Source: Streptomyces sp. NBC_01351 | Lineage (GTDB): Bacteria > Actinomycetota > Actinomycetes > Streptomycetales > Streptomycetaceae | DNA: 64,000 bases | Assembly: GCF_036237315.1 (NCBI RefSeq) | Contig: NZ_CP108356.1 | Location: 5,709,501-5,773,500 of the forward strand | Reading direction: 5' to 3' | Part shown: in pieces, positions 28,105-37,292 of the stretch | Position numbering within the stretch: the first letter of the stretch is position 1 | Layout: every line of letters begins with the position of its first letter | Notes under the pieces: generated by a model | What the model was told of the DNA's origin: nothing | Seen by the model: only the letters and a program-made list of their open reading frames with translations | The model's database searches: none | Made by a program: the position numbers and the translations under genes

Positions 28105-28265
28105 GGGCGGTCTCCGTGGGGGCGGGCGCGGGGCGGCCGCAGCCCGCTGAGCTGCGTGCCGAGCTGGGTGGTTATCCGGGTCAGCAGCTCGGCCGTGCTG
28201 CCGAAGGGGAGGGGCGGGTTCAGGGTGGGAAGGGGGATGGCGGGAGGGTGCACCGGCTCCGTCAT
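27966..28265 (-). CDS. Possible small leaderless ORF upstream of and overlapping cbiX
   Basis: An ATG at 28265 lies 6 nt after a -10-like CAGGAT and is the exact place where transcripts from the GlnR-like promoter should begin. The frame opens MTEPVHPPAIPLPTLNPPLP and keeps strong G/C third positions for about 54 codons, up to the cbiX start. It then continues out of frame inside cbiX to a stop at 27966 (99 aa total). It may be a real small protein or a leader peptide coupling translation to cbiX. No family recognised. Confidence 0.4.
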   Translation of the reverse strand: MTEPVHPPAIPLPTLNPPLPFGSTAELLTRITTQLGTQLSGLRPPRARPHGDRPCSSSPPSSPWPTAAGTRAPCTPPSPSSTASASSGPASTSASGTSS

Positions 28266-28271
28266 GAACCG

Positions 28272-28314
28272 ATCCTGCGCGCCGCAGGTTGCCGCTGCGT
28301 TGCGCCGGGGTGAC
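28272..28314 (-). promoter_or_regulatory. GlnR-like box and leaderless promoter before cbiX
   Basis: Minus-strand order: GTCAC (28314-28310), 6 nt, GCAAC (28303-28299), 6 nt, GCAAC (28292-28288), 10 nt, CAGGAT (28277-28272), 6 nt, ATG at 28265. Spacing is identical to the nir promoter. Confidence 0.6.
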
Positions 28315-28444
28315 GGGTGTTTTCCGGCTGCTCACCCGGTCATTCGTACGAGTGAAAGGTGGCCTCGGCGGAACTGGGCGCGGGGAGCTGATCGTCAATG
28401 TGTGCGAACGAAGTGTGAGGCGTGGGTGCACAGGGGGAGCGGTC

Positions 28445-29988
<1,544 letters not shown>

Positions 29989-29998
29989 GACGTACGCC

Positions 29999-30184
29999 GT
30001 GTGCCGTGCCCGGCGCCCGTCGGCGGCAGGCGTCCGGAAATCCCTCCTGGCGGAGCGGGGCATGCTGATCCTCGACGTCATCGACGGCCGGATCGTCTAC
30101 GTCGAGATCCTCGGCCGGCCCCCGATGCGCCGGGCCTCACCGCAGGTGACCGGCGGCGCTGAGGGGGAGCACCCGGACTTGTAA
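29999..30184 (+). pseudogene. Possible gene remnant upstream of the nitrate reductase
   Basis: A short open frame whose segment from ATG 30062 (MLILDVIDGRIVYVEILGRP) resembles the last strands of SnoaL/NTF2-like domains, such as the C-terminus of SigJ-type sigma factors. Only about 41 residues remain and the stop overlaps the nasA regulatory box. I regard it as a fragment, or as chance similarity. Confidence 0.25.
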
Positions 30185-30223
30185 CGCGGGGCGGCGGTCG
30201 GCGTAACACCGCCGACGCACGCT
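30181..30223 (+). promoter_or_regulatory. GlnR-like box and leaderless promoter of nasA
   Basis: GTAAC (30181-30185), 6 nt, CGGCG (30192-30196), 6 nt, GTAAC (30203-30207), then 10 nt, CACGCT (30218-30223), 7 nt and the ATG at 30231. The outer half-sites are perfect gTnAC, the middle one poor. The -10 hexamer is identical to that of the nir operon. Confidence 0.65.
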
Positions 30224-30230
30224 GGGCCGT

Positions 30231-32327
30231 ATGCACACCTCGGACTCCGTCACCGCCACGCACTGTCCGTACTGCGCGCTGCAGTGCGGCATGAACCTCC
30301 GCCCCGAGCCGGGCGGCGAAGGCGTGACGGTGGAGGAGCGGACGGAGTTCCCCGTCAACCGGGGGGCGCTGTGCGGCAAGGGTCGTACCGCCCCCGCCGT
30401 GCTCTCCTCCCGGGTGCGCCTGACCGAGCCGCTCGTCCGCACCCACGCAGGACGGCTCGAACCGGCCACCTGGGGGGAGGCCCTCGACCGGGTCGCCGAG
30501 GGCCTCGCCCGCACGGGCCGGGCGTACGGTCCCGACGCCGTCGGGGTGTTCGGCGGCGGCGGGCTCACCAACGAGAAGGCCTACGCACTCGGCAAGTTCG
30601 CCCGGGTGGCCCTGCGCACCTCGCAGATCGACTACAACGGCCGCTTCTGCATGTCCTCGGCCGCCGCCGCGCACCAGCGGGCCTTCGGGCTCGACCGGGG
30701 GCTGCCCTTCCCGCTGGAGGACGTCCCCCGCACCGGCTGCGTGATCCTCGTCGGCTCCAACCTGGCCGAGACCATGCCGCCCGCCCTGCGCTACCTCACC
30801 GAGCTGAAGGCCAACGGCGGCACCCTGATCGTCATCGACCCCCGCCGTACGCGCACCGCCGAGCAGGCCGACCTGCACCTGGCCCCCCGCCCCGGCACCG
30901 ACCTCGCACTCGCCCTGGGCCTGCTGCACCTCGTGGTCGCGGAGGGCCGTACGGACGAGGAGTTCATCGCCGCGCGCACCACCGGCTGGGAGGAGGCCCG
31001 GGCCGCCGCGATGGCCCACTGGCCCGAGCTGGTGGAACGCATCACCGGCGTCCCGGTCCCGAAGCTCCGCGAGGCGGTCGGCCTCTTCTGCGCCCCCGAA
31101 TCCGCCATGGTGCTCACCGCCCGCGGCCCGGAACAGCAGTCCAAGGGCACCGACACCGTCGGCGCCTGGATCAACCTGTGCCTGGCCACCGGCCGGGCCG
31201 GCCGTCCGCTCTCCGGCTACGGCTGCCTCACCGGCCAGGGCAACGGCCAGGGCGGCCGCGAGCACGGCCAGAAGGCCGACCAGCTCCCCGGCTACCGCAA
31301 GCTGACCGACCCGGCCGCCCGCGCCCACGTCGCCGGGGTATGGGGCATCGACCCCGCCGACCTCCCCGGCCCGGGCCGCAGCGCCTACGAACTCCTCGAC
31401 GCCCTCGGCACGGACGTGAAGGCCCTCCTCCTCATGGGCTCCAACCCGGTGGTCTCCGCCCCCCGCGCCGCCCACATCGAGGACCGCATCCGCTCCCTCG
31501 ACTTCCTCGCGGTCGCCGACGTCGTCCTCTCCGAGACGGCGGCCCTCGCCGACGTGGTCTTCCCGGTCACCCAGTGGGCCGAGGAGACCGGCACCACCAC
31601 CAACCTGGAGGGCCGCGTCCTGCTCCGGCGTCGTGCCCTGAGCCCGCCGCCGGGAGTCCGCACCGACCTGTACGTCCTGCACGAACTCGCCGCCCGCCTG
31701 GGCGTGGAGAAGGGCTTCCCGACCGCCCCCGAGGAGGTCTTCGACGAGCTGCGCCGCGCCTCGGCCGGCGGCCCCGCGGACTACTCGGGCATCAGCTACG
31801 CCCGCATCGAAGCCGAACAGGGCGTCTTCTGGCCCTGCCCGGACGGCGCTCCGGGCACGCCCCGCCTCTTCCTGGACCGCTTCGCCACCGACGACGGCCG
31901 GGCCCGCTTCGTCCCCGTCTCCCACCGCGAGGCCGCCGAGGTCCCCGACGCCGAGTACCCCGTGCTCCTCACCACCGGCCGGGTGGTCGCCCAGTACCAG
32001 TCCGGGGCCCAGACCCGCCGGGTGGACGAGCTCAACGCGGCCGCCCCCGGCCCGTTCGTGGAACTCCACCCCCGCCTCGCCGCCCGCATCGGCGCCGTCG
32101 AGGGCGCCCCCCTCGCCGTCACCTCCCGCCGCGGCCGCGCGGTGGCCCCGGCCCGCATCACGGACGCCATCCGCGCGGACACGGTCTTCATGCCGTTCCA
32201 CTGGCCGGGCGAGGGCCGCGCCAACACCCTGACCAACCCGGCCCTGGACCCCACGTCCCGGATGCCGGAGTTCAAAGTCTGCGCGGTCCGCGTCGAGCCG
32301 GCGGATGCCGCCCCGGGCCGGGATTGA
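30231..32327 (+). CDS. nasA: Assimilatory nitrate reductase catalytic subunit (molybdopterin oxidoreductase)
   Basis: A 698-residue Mo-bis-MGD enzyme reducing nitrate to nitrite in the cytoplasm. The N-terminal [4Fe-4S] ligands are Cys12, Cys15, Cys19 and Cys48 (HCPYCALQC ... RGALCGKG). The probable Mo ligand Cys is in YNGRFCMSSAAAA near residue 140. MGD-binding segments include GCVILVGSNLAETMPP, GSNPVVSAPRA, VVLSETAALADVVFPVTQWAEETGT and the C-terminal LLTTGRVVAQYQSGAQTRR. No [2Fe-2S] or FAD extension is present, so electrons must come from a partner, perhaps the FAD reductase at 13346. It appears leaderless, with a GlnR-like box upstream. Confidence 0.92.
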   Translation: MHTSDSVTATHCPYCALQCGMNLRPEPGGEGVTVEERTEFPVNRGALCGKGRTAPAVLSSRVRLTEPLVRTHAGRLEPATWGEALDRVAEGLARTGRAYGPDAVGVFGGGGLTNEKAYALGKFARVALRTSQIDYNGRFCMSSAAAAHQRAFGLDRGLPFPLEDVPRTGCVILVGSNLAETMPPALRYLTELKANGGTLIVIDPRRTRTAEQADLHLAPRPGTDLALALGLLHLVVAEGRTDEEFIAARTTGWEEARAAAMAHWPELVERITGVPVPKLREAVGLFCAPESAMVLTARGPEQQSKGTDTVGAWINLCLATGRAGRPLSGYGCLTGQGNGQGGREHGQKADQLPGYRKLTDPAARAHVAGVWGIDPADLPGPGRSAYELLDALGTDVKALLLMGSNPVVSAPRAAHIEDRIRSLDFLAVADVVLSETAALADVVFPVTQWAEETGTTTNLEGRVLLRRRALSPPPGVRTDLYVLHELAARLGVEKGFPTAPEEVFDELRRASAGGPADYSGISYARIEAEQGVFWPCPDGAPGTPRLFLDRFATDDGRARFVPVSHREAAEVPDAEYPVLLTTGRVVAQYQSGAQTRRVDELNAAAPGPFVELHPRLAARIGAVEGAPLAVTSRRGRAVAPARITDAIRADTVFMPFHWPGEGRANTLTNPALDPTSRMPEFKVCAVRVEPADAAPGRD

Positions 32328-32352
32328 TCAAGGGAAGGGGGATCGGCCCCGC

Positions 32353-33333
32353 CTAGGAGGCGTCCGTGAACGTCGGGCGCAGAGCCTCGGCCAGGCGGGC
32401 GACGAAGGCCTCCTCCCCGGGGCCGGCCAAGTGCGGGTACTCCGCCTCGAAGTGCTCCCACTCGGCGCCCACGTAGCCGTTGGGGATCAGGTACTCGATG
32501 TGTGCGAGCTCCAGTTCCGCGTTGGGGTAGGGCCATTCCCCGGCCTCCCGGAACACCTCCTGCACCAGGGCGTTGGGCAGGTGGTAGCGCTCCGCGAGCA
32601 GCACCGCGTCGTACAGGTCCTTGCCCTGCGGATGCCGGTCGCTGATCAGCCACAGCACCTTCCACGCCAGGGACAGGGCGGGCGTCGCCGCGAGCACCGT
32701 CGCCCCGCAGGACAGCTCGACCCGCTCGGGGGGCTCCGCGAGCTTCTCGTTGAAGACGAAGTCCAGTTGCACCTGCCCGTCCGGCAGTCCCGGCGCGGAC
32801 CACGGCAGGATCATCCGGCGTCCGGGCACCCGGTCGTACGTCCAGATGTCCTCGCACACCGCCCCCGAGGCTTTGATCCCCGCCCGCCCGTCGGCCGCCG
32901 CCGCGATGCCCTCCAGCATCCTGGTGGTCCGCCCGTCCTCCATCGCCCAGGTCTGCGGCACGACGACGAAGTCGAGGTCGCCCGGCTCCCTGGCCGCCGC
33001 CCCGAACCGGTCCGCCAGGAGCACGCTTCCGCGCAGCACCAGCGAGTCCACCCATTCGGACTCGGAGAGCGCCAGCAGCACGGCGTCCATCGCGGCCCGC
33101 CGTGCCCGCGCCCAGGCGACCGTGCGAGCCGGGTCGTCGAAGACCGGGTCACCGGCCCGGTAGGCCTGGAAGTTGTGCCGAAGGGACGGGTCGAAGACCG
33201 CCCGCTGCCGCACGTCGTCACCGGCCACCGGGCGCAGCGTGAGCGGCAGGTGCCGCGCCGCCCGCGTCGCGTCGTCCAGCGGCTCCTGCGGCAGATGCGT
33301 ACTCCGCATGCCGAATTCCGACCACGAACTCAT
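32353..33333 (-). CDS. AbiEii/AbiGii-like nucleotidyltransferase
   Basis: A 326-residue protein with the nucleotidyltransferase core of AbiEii-type toxins. SLVLRGSVLLADRFG is the GS motif and EPGDLDFVVVP is the DxD metal pair. Later come VQLDFVFNEKL (the third acidic residue) and LAWKVLWLISDRHPQGKDLYD, the conserved Lys/Asp region. AbiEii toxins transfer nucleotides to tRNA or other targets in abortive-infection systems with an AbiEi antitoxin. No AbiEi-like gene is beside it; instead it overlaps by 4 bp a gene of unknown family upstream. A toxin role is inference; a housekeeping nucleotidyltransferase is possible. Confidence 0.8.
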   Translation of the reverse strand: MSSWSEFGMRSTHLPQEPLDDATRAARHLPLTLRPVAGDDVRQRAVFDPSLRHNFQAYRAGDPVFDDPARTVAWARARRAAMDAVLLALSESEWVDSLVLRGSVLLADRFGAAAREPGDLDFVVVPQTWAMEDGRTTRMLEGIAAAADGRAGIKASGAVCEDIWTYDRVPGRRMILPWSAPGLPDGQVQLDFVFNEKLAEPPERVELSCGATVLAATPALSLAWKVLWLISDRHPQGKDLYDAVLLAERYHLPNALVQEVFREAGEWPYPNAELELAHIEYLIPNGYVGAEWEHFEAEYPHLAGPGEEAFVARLAEALRPTFTDAS

Positions 33334-33911
33334 CTCGTCCGCTCCTCGATCCACCCGTCGTCCACCGACAGGTCGCTGTCGTACAACACGAACTCCCGCT
33401 CCTCCGAGCGGATCTCGTACCCGGCCGAGCCCAGCGCGGCGGCCAGCGCATCGCACGCCGCCCCGGCCTCCGCCGCCGTACCCCGCCACCGCTGCGTCAC
33501 GAACCGCTCGTGCGACCCGCCCCCCGGCAGCATCCGGCGCGCGTTCCACGACAGGTGGGCCCCGTGCGGGACCACCAGGGACTCCAGCGCCGCGTGGTCG
33601 TACGCGGCGGGCAGCCGCAGCTTCAGGTGGTGCTCGAAGTAGCCGCCGCCCGGGCCCGGGCGGTCCGTTGTCCAGGGGGCCGTCTCCACCTTGATCCGTA
33701 CCGGGTCGAAGCCTGCCGCCCGCAGCTCGGGCACCAGCCGCTCGTGCCCCGTGCGGTCCCGTAGGGTCAGCATCGGCTGCGACACCATCCGGCCCCGGGC
33801 CAGCAGGATGTGCGTCACCTTCAACTCCCGTGCCCCCGCCCACGCGTCGAGGCGGGCCAGCTCCTCCGCGTCCGGGCAGCGCACCGTCACGTGGGTCTCG
33901 TACTCGGACAT
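33330..33911 (-). CDS. Conserved protein of unknown function coupled to the AbiEii-like gene
   Basis: A 193-residue protein with no function I can name. Visible features: an N-terminal strand/helix EYETHVTVRCPDAEELARLDAWA, then LKVTHILLARGRMVSQPMLTL, a central YFEHHLKLRL with paired His, ERFVTQRWRG, and the acidic C-terminus SEEREFVLYDSDLSVDDGWIEE. The pattern suggests two related alpha-beta halves. Its stop overlaps the AbiEii-like start (33330-33333), so the two are co-translated as expected of a toxin/antitoxin or enzyme/adaptor pair. ATG 33911 is a guess; in-frame ATGs at 33932 and 33980 exist, none with a strong ribosome site. Confidence 0.7.
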   Translation of the reverse strand: MSEYETHVTVRCPDAEELARLDAWAGARELKVTHILLARGRMVSQPMLTLRDRTGHERLVPELRAAGFDPVRIKVETAPWTTDRPGPGGGYFEHHLKLRLPAAYDHAALESLVVPHGAHLSWNARRMLPGGGSHERFVTQRWRGTAAEAGAACDALAAALGSAGYEIRSEEREFVLYDSDLSVDDGWIEERTR

Positions 33912-34084
33912 GGAGCCGATCTTCTCGGACATGCGTCCGATCCGCATCGGGATAACCGCCCGGGGGTAACCATCGGTCACGCGCCGGACTCAGAAAGTGC
34001 TCGCACGCCCCTCGTGGCCGTGATGTGTCGTACCCCACACTGAAGTTCGGTGCCCCCGTCCTCGGAGCCCTGGAGGTCGCCCCC

Positions 34085-35203
34085 GTGCAGACCCGGACCC
34101 TGACCGTGAACGAGAGCGAGTCCTCGGAGGTCGAAGCCGTGGACGAAGAGCCCGAAGCCGAATCGGAAGCCGAAGCCGAAGGTGAAGGCGATTCCGAACC
34201 CGGGCCCGAGGTGCTGGAGCTGATCGAGCAACCGGTGCCCGCGCAGCGCAGGCGCAGCAGCAGCGGGGACCGTGCGGGAAGCAGCGGAGCGGGGCCGTCC
34301 GCCGATCTGTTCCGCCAGTACCTGCGTGAGATAGGCAGGATCCCGCTGCTCACCGCCGCCGAGGAGGTCGACCTCGCGCGGCGCGTCGAAGCGGGTCTGT
34401 TCGCCGAGGAGAAGCTCGGCAGCACCCCCGACCTCGACTCCCAACTCGCCGTCGACCTCGACAAGCTCGTCGTCATGGGCCGGATGGCCAAGCGCCGGCT
34501 CATCGAGTCGAACCTGCGGCTCGTGGTCTCCGTCGCGAAGCGGTACGTGGGCCGCGGGCTCACCATGCTCGACCTCGTCCAGGAGGGGAACCTCGGGCTC
34601 ATCCGGGCCGTCGAGAAGTTCGACTACGCCCGCGGGTACAAGTTCTCCACGTACGCCACCTGGTGGATCCGGCAGGCGATGTCCCGGGCCCTCGCCGACC
34701 AGGCCCGGACCATCCGCGTGCCCGTCCACGTCGTGGAGCTGATCAACCGCGTCGTCCGCGTACAGCGCCGCATGCTCCAGGAGCGCGGTTACGAGCCCAC
34801 GGCCGAAGAGGTCGCCGTTCAGCTGGAGTTGACCCCCGAGCGGGTCATGGAAGTGCTCCGCCTCGCCCAGGAGCCGGTCTCCCTGCACGCACCGGTCGGC
34901 GAGGAGGACGACGTCGCGCTCGGCGACCTCATCGAGGACGGCGACGCCGCGTCCCCCGTGGAGTCCGCCGCGTTCTTCCTGCTGCGCGAGCACCTGGAAG
35001 CGGTGCTGTCGACGCTGGGGGAGCGGGAGCGCAAGGTGGTTCAGCTCCGGTACGGGCTGGCCGACGGCCGGCCGCGCACCCTGGAGGAGATCGGCCGGAT
35101 CTTCGGCGTGACCCGCGAGCGGATCCGCCAGATCGAGTCCAAGACCCTCAACAAGCTGCGGGACCACGCCTTCGCCGACCAGCTCAGGGGATACCTGGAC
35201 TGA
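34085..35203 (+). CDS. Group 2 (SigA/Hrd-like) RNA polymerase sigma factor
   Basis: A 372-residue sigma-70 protein. Region 1.2 begins [17 protein letters not shown]. Region 2 has [39 protein letters not shown] and [14 protein letters not shown]. Region 3 is [19 protein letters not shown]. Region 4 has [16 protein letters not shown] and the helix-turn-helix [18 protein letters not shown]. It is much shorter at the N-terminus than the essential HrdB, so it is a non-essential Hrd-type paralogue. The N-terminus is very acidic (residues 8-50, mostly Glu). GTG 34085 is chosen for the GGAGG 8 nt upstream; GTG 34025 would add 20 residues without a ribosome site. Confidence 0.92.
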   Translation: MQTRTLTVNESESSEVEAVDEEPEAESEAEAEGEGDSEPGPEVLELIEQPVPAQRRRSSSGDRAGSSGAGPSADLFRQYLREIGRIPLLTAAEEVDLARRVEAGLFAEEKLGSTPDLDSQLAVDLDKLVVMGRMAKRRLIESNLRLVVSVAKRYVGRGLTMLDLVQEGNLGLIRAVEKFDYARGYKFSTYATWWIRQAMSRALADQARTIRVPVHVVELINRVVRVQRRMLQERGYEPTAEEVAVQLELTPERVMEVLRLAQEPVSLHAPVGEEDDVALGDLIEDGDAASPVESAAFFLLREHLEAVLSTLGERERKVVQLRYGLADGRPRTLEEIGRIFGVTRERIRQIESKTLNKLRDHAFADQLRGYLD

Positions 35204-35226
35204 GTGGGGCGGACCGGACCGGTGGG

Positions 35227-36480
35227 TCAGGCGCTTCGGAGCGCCTTGAGCGGGTCCGTACGGGCGGCGCGCAGGGCCGGGTAGAGGCCCGCCAGCAGGC
35301 CGACGACGGTGCCGATCAGTGGAGCCGGCAGGGTGGCGGCGGGCTGGAGGACGGCGGTCCAGTCCCGGGCGGCGGCGACGGCGACCACGGTGACCACGCC
35401 CAGGCTGGTGCCGATCAGGCCGCCCAGGGTGCCGAGCGCGGTGGACTCGGTGAGGAACTGGGTGGCGATGTGGCCGGTCCGTGCCCCGAGCGAGCGCCGC
35501 AGGCCGATCTCCTCGGTCCGCTCCAGCACGGCCACCAGGGTGGTGTTGGCGATGCCGACCGCGCCCACCAGCAGACAGATCCCGGCCAGGGCCAGGAACA
35601 GGCCGGTCAGGTCGGAGGTCACCTTGTCCTGGAGGCTGTGCGGATCGGGCGGCTCCACGACCGTGAAGGCGTCCGGCGCGTCCGGCCGCAGGGCGGGCTG
35701 GATCTGCGCGGCCACCACCGAGGCGGCGCCGATCCTGGTGGAGACCAGGGCCTGGGCCGCGCGGTCCGGCTCGGTGCCGGGGTTCCCGAACCGCTCCAGC
35801 GCCGTACTGGCGGGGATGACCATGCCGAGCAGCGCACCGGACTGGCGCTGCACGTCCGAGTAGATGCCGATCACCGTGTACGGGACGGAGTCGATGAACA
35901 CGGCGGGCTGGGCGTCCAGGCGGCTCACGCCGAGGCGCTTGGCGGCGGCCTGGCTCAGCAGCACCACCGGCTGGGCGGTCTGCTGGACGAAGGGGTCCAT
36001 GCCGACCCCGGCGACGAGGGTCGGCTCCATCGCGGCGACCGCGCCCGGGGTGGCGGCGAAGAGGGTCAGGCCGGTGCCCTGGTTCTCGCCGCCGGGGCGG
36101 CTGGACACCGCCGGGGCCGCGGGGACCGGCCACCAGACGCCGCCGGCCCGGACGCCGTCGATCGCGGCGAGCCGGCGGTCGGTGTCCTCGGGGAAGTTGC
36201 TCGGCGGATTGCCGCCCGGGGCGACACCGTCGGTCCGGGGCCGGTCGTTCACGTTGACGGTGGTGGCCTTGGTCAGGCTGAACTGTTCGCCGATCTGGCC
36301 GGACGCGGTGGCGGTGAGGCCGAGCACGGCGACGAACGCGCCGATGCCCAGCACCGTACCCAGCATGGTCAGCACCGACCGGCCGGGGCGTTGCAACACC
36401 CCCGAGAGAGCCTCGGAGAGCAGGTCCCCCAGGCCGAGGCGGGAGGCCGGATCGGGCAGCACGCTGCGGGCGCGGGCCAT
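35227..36480 (-). CDS. MacB/FtsX-type ABC transporter permease
   Basis: A 417-residue permease with the MacB fold. TM1 is near 37-60 (SVLTMLGTVLGIGAFVAVLGL), followed by a periplasmic-type domain of about 220 residues (MacB_PCD) and three C-terminal helices with the FtsX signature GAVGIANTTLVAVLERTEEIGLRRSLGARTGHI. Its ATG overlaps the ATPase stop by 1 nt (TGATG). With the ATPase and adaptor genes it forms a tripartite-like exporter that probably acts on peptides, lipids or lipoproteins at the outer membrane face. Confidence 0.88.
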   Translation of the reverse strand: MARARSVLPDPASRLGLGDLLSEALSGVLQRPGRSVLTMLGTVLGIGAFVAVLGLTATASGQIGEQFSLTKATTVNVNDRPRTDGVAPGGNPPSNFPEDTDRRLAAIDGVRAGGVWWPVPAAPAVSSRPGGENQGTGLTLFAATPGAVAAMEPTLVAGVGMDPFVQQTAQPVVLLSQAAAKRLGVSRLDAQPAVFIDSVPYTVIGIYSDVQRQSGALLGMVIPASTALERFGNPGTEPDRAAQALVSTRIGAASVVAAQIQPALRPDAPDAFTVVEPPDPHSLQDKVTSDLTGLFLALAGICLLVGAVGIANTTLVAVLERTEEIGLRRSLGARTGHIATQFLTESTALGTLGGLIGTSLGVVTVVAVAAARDWTAVLQPAATLPAPLIGTVVGLLAGLYPALRAARTDPLKALRSA

Positions 36481-37292
36481 CAGGGGGCCACCTCGGCTCC
36501 GGCTGAGGTATGGGCCCCGGTCCCGGCTGAAGCCCCGGTGTCGGCCGAAGCCCCCGTCTCGCTGAGCACCCCGTCGCGGATGGCTACCCGGCGGCCGGCC
36601 CGGGCGGCGACGGCCGGGTCGTGGGTGATCACCACCAGGGTGAACCCCTGCGCGTGCAGCTCGTCGAACTGGGCCAGTACGGCCTCGGCGTTGGCCGAGT
36701 CCAGGTTGCCGGTCGGCTCGTCGCAGAGCAGCAGGCTCGGCCGGTTGACCAGGGCCCGGGCGATCGCGACGCGCTGGCGCTCGCCGCCCGACATGGTGCC
36801 GGGCAGTGCGTCGGTGCGGTGGCCGAGGCCGACCTGCCGCAGCGCCGCCAGGGCGGCGGCCCGGCGGGTGCGGGCCGGGGCACGGTTGTAGATCTGGGCG
36901 AGCACCACGTTCTCCTCGGCGGTGCGGTGCGCAAGGAGGTGGAAGGACTGGAAGACGAACCCGATCCGGCGCCCGCGCAGGGTCGAGCGGTCCCGGTCGT
37001 GGAGCGCGCCGGTGTCGATGCCGTCGAGCTCGTAGCGGCCCGCGGTGGGGGTGTCGAGCAAGCCCAGCAGGTAGAGCAGGGTGGACTTGCCGGAGCCGGA
37101 GGGCCCGGTGATGGCCAGGTACTCGCCCCGGCGGACGGTCAGGTCGGACGGGTGCAGTGCGACCACGGGCGGCTTGCCGGGGTGGGTGCGGCCCACGCCG
37201 GAAAGGGCGATCACGGGCGGCTCGGTGACCGGCGGCCCGGTGACGGGCGGCTCGCTGCCCGCCGGGCCCGCATCGGGTGGCGAGGTGGTCAC
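36480..37292 (-). CDS. MacB/LolD-type ABC transporter ATP-binding protein
   Basis: A 270-residue ATPase with Walker A (ITGPSGSGKSTLLYLLG), the Q-loop in GFVFQSFHLL, the signature MSGGERQRVAIARAL, Walker B (LLLCDEPTGNLD) and the switch His in VVITHDPAVAARA. The NLD after Walker B places it in the MacB/LolD branch. The ends are unusual: an N-terminal run of P-P-V-T repeats and a C-terminal Ala/Gly/Thr repeat (TGASADTGASAGTGAHTS). GTG 37292 overlaps the adaptor's stop by 4 bp (37289-37292). Confidence 0.9.
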   Translation of the reverse strand: MTTSPPDAGPAGSEPPVTGPPVTEPPVIALSGVGRTHPGKPPVVALHPSDLTVRRGEYLAITGPSGSGKSTLLYLLGLLDTPTAGRYELDGIDTGALHDRDRSTLRGRRIGFVFQSFHLLAHRTAEENVVLAQIYNRAPARTRRAAALAALRQVGLGHRTDALPGTMSGGERQRVAIARALVNRPSLLLCDEPTGNLDSANAEAVLAQFDELHAQGFTLVVITHDPAVAARAGRRVAIRDGVLSETGASADTGASAGTGAHTSAGAEVAP

